NCBI GenBank assembly: GCA_963578105.1
Contig: CAUZBP010000011.1
Span: forward strand, 18,645-82,644
Source: GCA-2718815 sp963578105
GTDB lineage: Bacteria; Planctomycetota; Planctomycetia; Pirellulales; Pirellulaceae
Direction of reading: 5' to 3'
Length of the DNA: 64,000 nt
A model generated the notes under the pieces. The model saw only the letters and a program-made list of their open reading frames with translations, did no database searches and was not told the origin of the DNA. This document shows, piece after piece, positions 44,259-53,339 of this stretch. The position numbers and the translations under genes were made by a program. The stretch's first letter is position 1; each line of letters opens with the position of its first letter.

Positions 44259-44720
44259 ATGAAATTTACTGATTTCGTCAATCACGAGGCCATGAGTGCA
44301 CAACTGGAATCCCTCGACAAGGAAGACGTCATTCGCGAGCTAATCACTGGCCTGGTGACCGCGGGGGAAGTGCCTGCTAACTAACATGAAGAGCTTGTGG
44401 AGCGCATCATGGAACGCGATAAAATGGGCACCACCGGAATCGGTAACGGTGTGGCAGTCCCCCACGCCAAACATCCGGCAGTGTCTCGAACGGTCGGAAC
44501 TATCGGTCTCAGTTCACAAGGAGTCGCCTTGGACGGTGGCGCCGTTCATGTCCTATTTTTATTGCTATCCCCACCCGACCAGTCAGAGCATCATCTACGG
44601 TTGCTGGAAAATATTTCGCGCCACTTGCGTGAAAATCTGTTCTGTCGATTTCTAAAGCAGGCAAGAACAGACACGGAAATCCGTCAGGTTCTGGAAGATG
44701 TTGACAATGCCGACCTGTAG
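44259..44720 (+). pseudogene. EIIA(Ntr)-like PTS domain gene with an in-frame TAA
   Basis: A 153-codon gene for a PTS fructose/nitrogen-type EIIA protein. The first part (MKFTDFVNHEAMSAQLESLDKE...LVTAGEVPAN) ends at TAA, codon 42 (44382-44384). The same frame continues without any shift: HEELVERIMERDKMGTTGIGNGVAVPHAKH, with the phosphorylatable His in VPHAKH, then LLLSPPDQSEHHLRLL and the C-terminal helices. All downstream codons look intact, so a single base change has interrupted an otherwise complete gene. A GTG (44397) or ATG (44409) could restart translation. Whether it is a pseudogene, an error or a recoded stop is open. The ribosome site GAAAGGA precedes the first ATG. Confidence 0.82.
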
Positions 44721-44837
44721 ACGGATGTCAATCGGAAAGGGACTTCGTTTTCCTTCTCAACAAGTGTGCCTGATGAAGACTAGAACCGTTCACCAAAGTG
44801 ATTCACCGGGTCCCTCATTTCAGATTCCCGACCAGGT

Positions 44838-45800
44838 ATGGACGTAACAACGGAGAACTGGCTGATCAGTCTGTGGTTAGTCGTCAGCGGCGCCTGCGTT
44901 GGCAGCTTTTTGAACGTCGTTGTTTACCGTATGCCCATGGGACTTTCTGTAACCCATCCGGGGTCTCATTGCCCTCAATGTAAACATCCGGTGCGTTGGT
45001 ACGACAACATCCCAGTCGTAAGCTGGATATGGCTCCAAGGAAAATGTCGTGACTGCGGTGAATCATTCTCCATACGTTACGCAATGATCGAAGCGCTCGT
45101 GGCGCTCATTTTCCTTCTTATTGGATACTGCGAAGGCCTCACAGGAGGTAGCAACCTTCCTTCCACGTTCCGTCTTACAGTACCCCTGGAAGTTTTCTAC
45201 AGCGATTTTACCAACTGGATCCTCTGCGTTTATCATTTAACTTTGATCTGCACCTTGATTTGCCTGGTGTTGATCGAATACGACCAACAGACGGTAGTGA
45301 GGAAACTGTTTGGATTTGCTCTCCTCGTTGGTCTCTTGGCTCCACCCGTCTGGCCCTTCCTGCATCCCGCCCGGGCAACTGCTCCATGGCTGGCAATGTC
45401 CACACCTAGTTGGGAAGCGTTCGCCAGCGCAGTCACTGGCTTTGCCGCCGGGACGGTCCTGGCGCTTTTCGCCCTGGCCTTTCGGGGTCTGTGCGGCAGT
45501 CCGCTCATATCCGCCATACTGTGCAGTGGCATCGTGGGAAGCTTTCTGGGCTGGCAAGCCGCAACCGCGATTGTAACCACCACTGTCGCTTTCGATTTGT
45601 TTTCGAATAGGAACTATCAGAAGATACCTTGGACGGGGCCCCTCTTGGTGACCACCACGATCTGGACCCTGGCCTGGAAAACGATCGTCACTCGTTTTCC
45701 ATTTTTGGAGGATCCGTCCTACTGGCAAACGTTCGTTGCGGCTTTGCTGCTGGTATTCCTTTGCGCCCTACCGTCACTCTGGAAAAAGAGAAGGTATTAA
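44838..45800 (+). CDS. Prepilin-peptidase (A24) homologue with intact zinc/methylase part but no GxGD
   Basis: A 320-residue membrane protein of the PilD family. The N-terminal cytoplasmic domain is well conserved: SFLNVVVYRMP, then C45-P-Q-C48, WYDNIPVVSW, GKC70-R-D-C73 and SIRYAMIEAL. It therefore keeps the tetracysteine zinc site. In the membrane part the first Asp region is IEYDQQTVV, but the second catalytic motif GxGD is missing: where the family has GxGDxKL...FLGWQ, this protein has GLCGSPLISAILCSGIVGSFLGWQ. Peptidase activity is doubtful. A lone GspF-like gene is at 26.7 kb. Confidence 0.82.
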   Translation: MDVTTENWLISLWLVVSGACVGSFLNVVVYRMPMGLSVTHPGSHCPQCKHPVRWYDNIPVVSWIWLQGKCRDCGESFSIRYAMIEALVALIFLLIGYCEGLTGGSNLPSTFRLTVPLEVFYSDFTNWILCVYHLTLICTLICLVLIEYDQQTVVRKLFGFALLVGLLAPPVWPFLHPARATAPWLAMSTPSWEAFASAVTGFAAGTVLALFALAFRGLCGSPLISAILCSGIVGSFLGWQAATAIVTTTVAFDLFSNRNYQKIPWTGPLLVTTTIWTLAWKTIVTRFPFLEDPSYWQTFVAALLLVFLCALPSLWKKRRY

Positions 45801-46107
45801 AACTCCGACGTACGAATCCACTTGTTAGCAGAGTCTTGAACCCGCAACTCCGTGATGCTTTGTGCCAAAACGAGTCACACTTGCTGTCGAAGTAGACATA
45901 TTTTAAGACCAGAATGTGGCACAACAGAAGATGCGCTGCCAGTGACCTTCATCTAAGCCCTTACACGTTTCCGAAGCGGGGTGATTAAGTTCGGTGGTGG
46001 CTGCCCGCAACCGGGGGACATTCAAACGGCGGTGACCTGATGGACTGGACTTCTGAACCGACCTCACGTCTCCCCAATTCATCCGGGCGAGTCGAACTCG
46101 TTGCTGG
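45801..46107. other. Convergent gap, no gene supported
   Basis: About 307 bp between a plus-strand and a minus-strand gene. No clear terminator hairpin was found and no open frame has support. Confidence 0.4.
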
Positions 46108-47166
46108 CTAAGAATTCAGTGGGACTGACGCGTTGTCGGCCACGTTGACCCACACATGAACGTGAGGGGATCCGCGGAAATACCACACAAAGGCCGGTCC
46201 TTCCAGGCGCCAGTTGTCCCAGACTCGATCTTCACCGATATCGGCGTCGGTATAAAAGGCAAGGTTACACTGCTCCAGGCCACCTTGGGCCTGCAGACAC
46301 TGAATGACCTCATCCTGGTCACTTTGCCGATAAGGTGCGATCAGTGTTTGCAATGTCTTTTGCACCTGTTCGTGCTGATCAGAGGACAGGTCGCTCACCG
46401 AAATCCCGGGGCGTTTGCCACCCGTGTTTTGGAATCCAACCTCTTTCTCTTGCGGAGAGTTGGCCACTTCAGCCAACTTACGTTGCCGCCCATCAAGCAT
46501 TTCATAGACTTGATTCGCCTCAACAGCTTGCTCCCAAAAGACGTTCCCCTTGTGTTCTTTCTCTTCGTAAAACACCCCGCCAGGATCATGGCCGTAAAAG
46601 ATTGGACCACCAAAAGCGAGATGATTGGATGAATTACCGTCGCATCGCATGGTCATGTGTCGCCCGGTCATGACGAACTCAAACTTTCCGTCACCCGGTT
46701 CACCAAAAATCGCAATGGATTGACTTTGACCATATCCATCCGCGTCGTCCTTCAGTTGTTGATCGAACTTGTCGTGCCATTCAGAATGGACAATTCCTTC
46801 GTAAACAACCCGCACGATGTCACGTTGTTCGTCTGTGAAAAAATCGCTATTGAGCACGTGAGGCGTAATTTTCCAATTGTTTCCGATCCGGGTTCGCAAT
46901 AGTCCTCTCTCTGGATCAACGTAGTCCCAATCGAAACAGATTTGAGAACGCTGTTGTTCGGAGAGAGATTCATACAAATCTTTAACAGCCGATTCGGGTG
47001 ATGGTGGAATGCCGGTGGACTTTTCAGCCACAAGTAATCGTGGTAACGAACCGATGGTCAAAGCGGCCGCACCTGTTCCCGAAACACGGATAAACTGACG
47101 ACGGTCCATTCCAAGATAGCTACCGCTTGATTTGCAATCGGGACAATTTTTGTCAGTATGCGACAT
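46108..47166 (-). CDS. DUF3500 protein with Tat-like leader
   Basis: A 352-residue exported protein. After a CPDCKSSG-bearing N-terminus comes MDRRQFIRVSGTGAAALTIG, a twin-arginine-like signal, then a globular domain with the DUF3500 pattern: QQRSQICFDWDY, NNWKITPHVLN, FTDEQRDIVRVVYEGI, SIAIFGEPGDGKFEFVMTGRH, and the C-terminal FVWYFRGSPHVHVWV. The conserved HxHVWV near the C-terminus may bind metal. Planctomycetes have many copies. Function unknown. Confidence 0.85.
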   Translation of the reverse strand: MSHTDKNCPDCKSSGSYLGMDRRQFIRVSGTGAAALTIGSLPRLLVAEKSTGIPPSPESAVKDLYESLSEQQRSQICFDWDYVDPERGLLRTRIGNNWKITPHVLNSDFFTDEQRDIVRVVYEGIVHSEWHDKFDQQLKDDADGYGQSQSIAIFGEPGDGKFEFVMTGRHMTMRCDGNSSNHLAFGGPIFYGHDPGGVFYEEKEHKGNVFWEQAVEANQVYEMLDGRQRKLAEVANSPQEKEVGFQNTGGKRPGISVSDLSSDQHEQVQKTLQTLIAPYRQSDQDEVIQCLQAQGGLEQCNLAFYTDADIGEDRVWDNWRLEGPAFVWYFRGSPHVHVWVNVADNASVPLNS

Positions 47167-47564
47167 TCTTCATTTTTCCTTTTCGTTAAACAGCGCAAAT
47201 CAAACGCGGGTCCCGACAGATGAAATCCGCAACCAAGCGAGAAGCTTTTCCGTGCGGTCCATTGTACTGCCTTGGTCACCTGGGAGTGCAGTGGGAGAAG
47301 TACGGCAAGTCAAAACACAATATGACCCCGCAACAACAGCATAAGTCGTTTAGGAATAAGGCCTTGGGTGAGTGACGATCTTCGTTGACAAAGATTCAAA
47401 AAGGACGCGGGAGGGAACGGTCGAATCATCCTCTGGAAAAGTTCGATGAAACGGGCAGATCGAGTGCAACCACCCCTTCTGCTTGTCGGTTATCTGGAAA
47501 CTTTGTATGGTGCTCGCAATTGTGACAGGATGCACAGCAGTAGCTTGATCAGAATCATAGGTTG
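47167..47564. other. Divergent intergenic region
   Basis: About 398 bp between DUF3500 (minus) and a GNAT-like gene (plus). Promoters must lie here; nothing else is recognisable. Confidence 0.4.
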
Positions 47565-48731
47565 ATGCCCGATCTGACCGTCGTCCCCGTACTCAATCGA
47601 AAACAGCGCCGCCAGTTCCTCCGCTTCCCCTGGCACCTATACCGAAAAGACCCTTGCTGGATTCCACCACTGCAACACCACCAGAAGGGATTATTAGGAT
47701 TTGCCGCACATCCTTTCTACGAAGCGGCCGAGTCACAAACATTTCTGGCCACCTCAAACGGATCGGTTTGTGGCCGGATTTCGGCCATCCTGAATCACGC
47801 ACACAACCATCGCCACAAAGAGCAACGTGGCTTTTGGGGATTCTTCGAATCCGTCGATAATCGTGCTGTCGCCCATCGTCTGTTCGACGCCGCTTGGAAC
47901 TGGCTGCAAGAACGTGGTGCCCAGACATTCCGTGGACCTGTCAATCCTTCGATGAACTATGAGTGTGGCCTGCTTATTGATGGATTCGACACGTCTCCTT
48001 CTTTCATGATGACCTACAATCCACCGTACTATTCAGATCTGATCGAGTCATGGGGACTTTGCAAATCGCAGGATCTGTTCGCCTTCTGGGGACATGTCGA
48101 AATGCTCAGTTCACTCAATCAGAAACTTAATTTTGTCATTGACGAATGTAAGCGGAGATTCGACATCCGCCTACGACGCTTTAGACCCGATCGTCTTCTG
48201 GAAGAAGTCCACATCTTCCTGGAAATCTACAATCAGTCTCTGGGTGGAACCTGGGGCTTTGTGCCTCTTTCCAACAACGAAGTACAACACCTGGCAGGAG
48301 CCTTACGCCACCTGCTTGTGCCAGAACTGACGGCCATTGCGGAGATCGATCAACGCCCGGTGGCAGCGGTGGTGGGATTACTGGATTACAATCCTCTGTT
48401 GAAACGCATCAATGGCCGCCTATTTCCCTGGGGATTTTTAAATTTACGTTTTCGACGCAGGCAAATCACACGGACGCGGATCGTCAGCACCAATGTACTT
48501 CCTGAATACCAACGTTGGGGCGTTGGACTTGTCGCGCTCAACCGACTATTGCCGGACGCGTTGGCATGGGGAATTCAAGAGGGTGAATTCTCCTGGGTTT
48601 TGGAAAGCAATCACCTCTCGCGATCAACCCTGGAACGTGCCGGGGCCCGGCTCTCCAAAACCTACCGACTGTACGACTTGGATAAATCGGCCAACCGGCA
48701 ATGGAAGCCTGAACAAGGAAAGGATGCTTGA
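47565..48731 (+). CDS. N-acyltransferase-like (GNAT fold) protein
   Basis: A 388-residue protein. The N-terminal block PWHLYRKDPCWIPPL, HPFYEAAESQTFLA and GRISAILNHAHN, then GFFESVDN and RGPVNPSMNYECGLLIDGFD, is a plan I recognise from bacterial proteins of unknown substrate with two GNAT-like halves. The second half has VLPEYQRWGVGLVALNRLLP and the acyl-CoA-like loop FSWVLESNHLSRSTLERAGARLSKTYR. It is not a single-domain acetyltransferase. The ATG at 47565 is preferred to the TTG at 47562. Function not known. Confidence 0.75.
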   Translation: MPDLTVVPVLNRKQRRQFLRFPWHLYRKDPCWIPPLQHHQKGLLGFAAHPFYEAAESQTFLATSNGSVCGRISAILNHAHNHRHKEQRGFWGFFESVDNRAVAHRLFDAAWNWLQERGAQTFRGPVNPSMNYECGLLIDGFDTSPSFMMTYNPPYYSDLIESWGLCKSQDLFAFWGHVEMLSSLNQKLNFVIDECKRRFDIRLRRFRPDRLLEEVHIFLEIYNQSLGGTWGFVPLSNNEVQHLAGALRHLLVPELTAIAEIDQRPVAAVVGLLDYNPLLKRINGRLFPWGFLNLRFRRRQITRTRIVSTNVLPEYQRWGVGLVALNRLLPDALAWGIQEGEFSWVLESNHLSRSTLERAGARLSKTYRLYDLDKSANRQWKPEQGKDA

Positions 48732-48842
48732 TCCTGAAATTTCTGGCGGAGGCCGCTTGAGCCTTAAGGTGAATACAACCACATGCGGGCCTCGTACCAC
48801 CACGTCACGTGTGTTCTTTGCGGAGCGTTTCAGCCTGGGGGC

Positions 48843-50204
48843 CTACCACACCATTTCGAATCCCACGCTGACCGCGTGGTAGAACATTTGTCCACGCAAT
48901 GCCAGATCGGGGAATGCCGGAGCGAGGCTAACATTGTCACGGGCAATAGCAAGTCCCGTTACAATCATGGCGTCATAGGAACCTTTTAGTGCAATATGAG
49001 GACGAATCTGCCAGGAAGCGAATGCACTCAGTTCACACAGAAAGACAAGGTTCTCCCCTCCAAGATCCTGAGCACGGGAGCCCGCCTCTCCTTCGGCCGG
49101 CACGGTGACAATCACACTTTGCCGATCGGCCGCATTGAACAGTGCGCCCGCAGTCGACTTGACACCCCAGTTCCATTCCCCCTTCTGCTCGATCAAGCCG
49201 CCTCCCAATTGGAACCCGGCAGCATTATTGTGCGTGAAGACTTCGTAAAGCCCTGTCCCCGAACCCACACCTTCCGAGTCAAAGCGGAAATATTCATTGA
49301 TACTTACATAGCGAAGTCCACCGTGAAGAGTAATAAGGCGGGTGGGGTTCGCAGCACGGACCCAATTTCCATTGGGTTGCAGCAAGACTCTATCGCGCGA
49401 CATGCGACTCCGGATCCGATAGTTCAATTCAACACTGCTCAAATCGGAATTGTATATGAAAGATTGAGTATCGGCGTTGTCAAACACCGGAACCACAAAA
49501 CTCCCCGTACCGGCAATATGCGATCCAAAGTCTTCACTCAGAACCAAATTGCCTGCAGAGTTGGCACCAATCGTGGCGGTAGATTCAAAATCAAACTGAC
49601 CCAGAAACGTCACCTCGATGGCATTGTCGCGATTTTTTTTGTCTCGACCAATGATGTTCCCAATGGTAATCCGCACTCCCGCATTGGCGCCCGCTGTATC
49701 TGATTCCGTGGAAAGAGCATCCTGGGTGGATACTGGTGTCCCAATATTAAGTCGACCGTCGGTTAGGTCATGAGAAAGAGTTTTCAGATGAGGTTGCATT
49801 CGAATCATGGCCACGGCGGCCTGCTCGGTATACCAGTGTCCCCGCCAAAGACGAGTCCCTGAGCTATCGAGTCGCTGAAAGTAATGAGTTAACGGACCAT
49901 GTTCGGGGAAAAACCGGTCGGGTTCGACAAGTGGCTCACCCTTCGGTATTTCACCTTCAACCCATTCCTCAGGCGGTGGCGATTCGGATTCGACTGAGCT
50001 AGCGCCAGCGTCCTGCATTAAACCTTCGTGGCTTGGCGCCGGCAGGTCCGGAGCAAGATTGAATGCCGGCTGGTCTTGCGCCACCAACCGGTTGCTGGGT
50101 GGCGTGATCTCAATCCGACCACCCTCTTGGGCAAAGCCAAGTTGGCCTCCAAGGAGGACAACTATTATCATTCTTAGTAAAATTGACCGTTTGGAATTAT
50201 CCAC
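48843..50204 (-). CDS. BBP7-like outer-membrane beta-barrel protein
   Basis: A 453-residue exported protein. Signal peptide at the N-terminus (LLRMIIVVLLGGQLGFAQ), an extended acidic/proline-rich linker (about 30-100), then a strand-rich region with alternating polar/apolar stretches and a C-terminal VSVGFEMVW. The final aromatic residue suits an outer-membrane barrel. Sequence features (FEVTFLGQFDFE, VELNYRIRS, GGLRYVSINEYF) match the BBP7/planctomycete porin-like group. The GTG at 50204 is preceded by a good ribosome site (GGGAGGGA); an ATG at 50246 would add 14 residues. Confidence 0.8.
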   Translation of the reverse strand: MDNSKRSILLRMIIVVLLGGQLGFAQEGGRIEITPPSNRLVAQDQPAFNLAPDLPAPSHEGLMQDAGASSVESESPPPEEWVEGEIPKGEPLVEPDRFFPEHGPLTHYFQRLDSSGTRLWRGHWYTEQAAVAMIRMQPHLKTLSHDLTDGRLNIGTPVSTQDALSTESDTAGANAGVRITIGNIIGRDKKNRDNAIEVTFLGQFDFESTATIGANSAGNLVLSEDFGSHIAGTGSFVVPVFDNADTQSFIYNSDLSSVELNYRIRSRMSRDRVLLQPNGNWVRAANPTRLITLHGGLRYVSINEYFRFDSEGVGSGTGLYEVFTHNNAAGFQLGGGLIEQKGEWNWGVKSTAGALFNAADRQSVIVTVPAEGEAGSRAQDLGGENLVFLCELSAFASWQIRPHIALKGSYDAMIVTGLAIARDNVSLAPAFPDLALRGQMFYHAVSVGFEMVW

Positions 50205-50696
50205 CGATCCCTCCCTAAACTCGACTTGTCGCGTGGTTGGTGGCATGTCAACAATGGGTGGCGTTAACTACGATGCGGTTTCCTACTGCGTAATCGGAAA
50301 TCAAGCAGCAACAGACCACAAATAATCCGTATATCCGGTAAATTCCTTAGTCTTTTAATACTTTGCTGAAATTATCCATTTCACTTAAACCTCCAGTTTC
50401 GGGTAAAATGGTGCTCCCGGTGTTGTTATGGAAGGCCTTAAATTCGTAGCACGACAAACCAACAGCAAGATAATGCTAGCGAAGAAGGGACCGGATGCCG
50501 GTAGGTCGCCCCTTCAGAAAAAAATATTCGGGTGCCGCTCCAGTTCGACCTCGATGCGAGATGAAGATGGATGTGTTTCTCGTCTGTCTTTCAAATCGAC
50601 CGGCCGCATTCCCAGCCAGCCACAAAGCCCCAAAACAACGTGCACGGCGGGGCTCCACCATCCTGTAACCGCCTGAGACTCCAAGGAGACCAATTT
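50205..50696. other. Divergent intergenic region
   Basis: 492 bp between the BBP7-like gene (minus) and transaldolase (plus). Open frames on both strands are unsupported. The plus-strand start of transaldolase has its ribosome site (AAGGAGAC) at the edge, 50682-50690. Confidence 0.5.
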
Positions 50697-51761
50697 GTGA
50701 CGTCATCTTTGCAATCCCTGATCGCTTGCGGCACCAAACTTTGGCTCGATTCAATCGACCCCGAGTTGGTGCGCACCAATCGTGAATTAGGAGCGACTGG
50801 TGCAACATCAAACCCCGTCATCATTTCCGACCTGCTCAAAACGGGCCGCTTCGACGACCAGTTGAATAACTTGTTGCAAGAGGGCTTCAGCGATTCGGAA
50901 ATTGCCTGGCAAATGACGGACCGGCTGGTACAGGATGCTCAAGACATTTTTCTCCCCGTGTGGCACCAAACACGGGGCAACGATGGTTATGTCAGTTTTG
51001 AATTAGACCCATTGTTGGAGGATCCTGAATCAGGACCATCAATTGCGGAGCGAGTTCAAGATTACATCCGGTTGGGTAGAAAATGGTCGGCAGGCCACGA
51101 CAACCGAATGATCAAAGTGCCGGCAACTCCGGCGGGCCTGGAATGCCTTGAGCAACTCGTCGCTGATGGAGTGACATTGAACGTCACCTTAATTTTCACA
51201 TCACGACAATATCGCGCAGCTCGTGATGCCGTTTGGCGAGGGGCTCAACGACGAGACAATCTGAAGCAGTTCAAAAGTGTTTATAGCATTTTCGTTTCTC
51301 GAGTGGACGTCTACACGGAACAGCATGTGAGTCAACTTTCTGCTGAGACTCAAGGCCTGGTGGGTATCGTCAATGCCAAACAAATTTGGGCTGAGAACCA
51401 GTCATTCTGGAGCACTCACCCCACACCGCTCGACCAGGAAATGATATTTGCCAGCACCGGAACTAAAAAACCTGAAGATGCGCCGACCAAGTACGTGGCG
51501 GCATTTGCTGGAAGCGACATTGAGACCAATCCGCCCGCAACAAACACCGCCGTGGAAGCGAGCGGAATCACTTTTGCGCGATCGGTCAACCAGTTACCAC
51601 CGCAAACAATCCTGGACGAGATCGGGCGCGAAGTTGATTACGCACATTTGGAACAGGTGTTAATGGACGAGGGGATTAACAAGTTTGCTGAACCCCAAAA
51701 GGCGTTGCTGGCTTTAATCGCTCAAAAACGTTCGCAGTTGACATCAACCGACGGTAGTTAA
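50697..51761 (+). CDS. tal: Transaldolase
   Basis: A 354-residue class I aldolase of the pentose phosphate pathway. The Schiff-base lysine is K140 in RMIKVPATPAG; the N-terminal LDSIDPELVR and GATSNPVIISDLL and the C-terminal catalytic region (TPLDQEMIFASTGTKKPED, AGSDIETNPPATN) match the family. Start at a GTG (50697) with a good ribosome site (AAGGAGAC) 8-10 bp upstream; the open frame to 50571 has no similarity. It complements rpe at 17.6 kb. Confidence 0.92.
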   Translation: MTSSLQSLIACGTKLWLDSIDPELVRTNRELGATGATSNPVIISDLLKTGRFDDQLNNLLQEGFSDSEIAWQMTDRLVQDAQDIFLPVWHQTRGNDGYVSFELDPLLEDPESGPSIAERVQDYIRLGRKWSAGHDNRMIKVPATPAGLECLEQLVADGVTLNVTLIFTSRQYRAARDAVWRGAQRRDNLKQFKSVYSIFVSRVDVYTEQHVSQLSAETQGLVGIVNAKQIWAENQSFWSTHPTPLDQEMIFASTGTKKPEDAPTKYVAAFAGSDIETNPPATNTAVEASGITFARSVNQLPPQTILDEIGREVDYAHLEQVLMDEGINKFAEPQKALLALIAQKRSQLTSTDGS

Positions 51762-51812
51762 CGCAACGTTTCTGTACGACCTCGTCAGCGGGAGTCCTGA
51801 CGACTGAAAAGG

Positions 51813-53060
51813 ATGAATCAACAACCTTATGGACTACCTCCACGCTGGTGGGAACCCAAACTGACTCCTGGCATCGTAAGATTGTCGCGAGGGCTGCGCA
51901 ATCAATCCTGCGCAATCAATCCTGCGCCACAAGCAGCGGCTCATGAGGATTCGGGCACAGGGAGTCGAACACCTGGAACGCTCGCTTGCAGCCGGCCACG
52001 GGGTGCTGATTACACCCAACCATTCGGCCCACTACGATTGGTCAGCTTTGTATTCCGTGGCAGATCAAATTCGGCAACCTCTTTATTTTTTGACTGCCTG
52101 GCAGGTATTTGCGACAAGCAGTCGGTTCCATCGCTGGCTCATGCAACGTATCGGGTGTTTCAGCATCGATAGAGAAAATTCGGATCTCCAAGCTTATCGG
52201 AAGGCAACCCTGATCCTACGCGAAGAACCCCACCCGCTGGTCATTTTTCCCGAAGGTGACATCTACCACGTCAATGACCGCACGACACCCTTTCACCAGG
52301 GAGCCGGCAGTATTGCCCTAGGTGCCGCCCGTCGCGCACCCAGACCGATTGTGATGCTGCCTTGCGCTATTAAGTTTGGTATATCGATGACCCTGGCAAA
52401 CAAATGGAACGCAGCATGTCACATCTGGAGCAACATCTGCGTCTTGGTCAGCAAAACGGCATACCTTTAGTCGATCGAATTCGTCGCCTAGCCCACTCCG
52501 TGGTGACAATTAAAGAAATCGAGTATGCCGGCCGAGTAGGTAGCGGAACGTTTCGCCAGCGCACTGCCCAGTTGATGGAACATATCTTGAGCCGTCTCGA
52601 AACTGAGCATTCGCTCGACGCACTTGCCGCACCGACACCGGTGAGAGTTCAGAGACTGCGACGTTTGCTCATCGCGAACATGGATTGCACTCGAGACACT
52701 GAATCAATGAGTCGACACGGACGCCACTTAGAAGACTTGTTCTTTGTGGTCCAACTGTTCAGTTACCCCGATAACTATCTGGGGAAGCAACCAACCATCG
52801 AGCAACTCGCAGAAACAATGGATAAGTTGGAAGAAGACATTCTGGCGAAACCGTTGCCAAGTATTCGGGGGCGCCGTCAACCCGTCATTCAGTTTGGAGA
52901 ACCTATTCCAGTTGGACCGGACCTCAAAAAACACTCGCATGTTGAGAACTTGACGACAAAATTACAGCGAAACGTCCAATCATTACTCGACGGGCTGAAC
53001 AGTACCAACAATCATTGCGCAGGCGGCGGTGCACCTTTGAAGTTGCTCCCTGGAGCATAG
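51813..53060 (+). pseudogene. PlsC-type 1-acylglycerol-3-phosphate acyltransferase gene with two frame breaks
   Basis: An acyltransferase in three pieces of frame. N-terminal segment in frame from 51813 (QPYGLPPRWWEPKLTPGIVRL), the central part in another frame from about 51924 (RIRAQGVEHLERS, acyltransferase HX4D NHSAHYD and FPEGDIYHVND), and the C-terminal part in a third frame from 52380 (YIDDPGKQMERSMSHLEQHL to 53060). The first break coincides with a 14-bp tandem duplication (ctgcgcaatcaatc), the second needs one lost base near 52378: AAG TTT -GG TAT ATC would read AIKFRYIDDPGK. As it stands no full-length protein can be made. Either a decaying gene or base errors. Confidence 0.78.
51894..51927. 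repeat. 14-bp tandem duplication breaking the PlsC-like frame
   Basis: The unit ctgcgcaatcaatc occurs at 51894-51907 and 51908-51921, followed by a partial third copy (ctgcgc). Because 14 is not a multiple of three, copy number controls the frame: none or three whole copies would join the N-terminal and acyltransferase frames. Confidence 0.85.
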
Positions 53061-53339
53061 CGATTCTTCTGTCTTCACCATTCCGATCCATGCATCCTCA
53101 AGCGTGGACTGCGGCTCAGCGGTCGTCTGCCGGTGACACCCACAGGCCGGTCCCATGAGACAACCAACAACCCCACCACTGGAGCGGAGTTGTCAGGAGA
53201 ACGTTTCGCAAAAAAACTGGAGACAAATCAACCCATCCAGAGCACGTGGCCCTGCGGGTGCCTCGCGATATTGCTGTTACTTTGGTAGCATACTTGGTTG
53301 CGAGTATTCGATCCTCCCAGACCTAAGGATGCACGAGAC

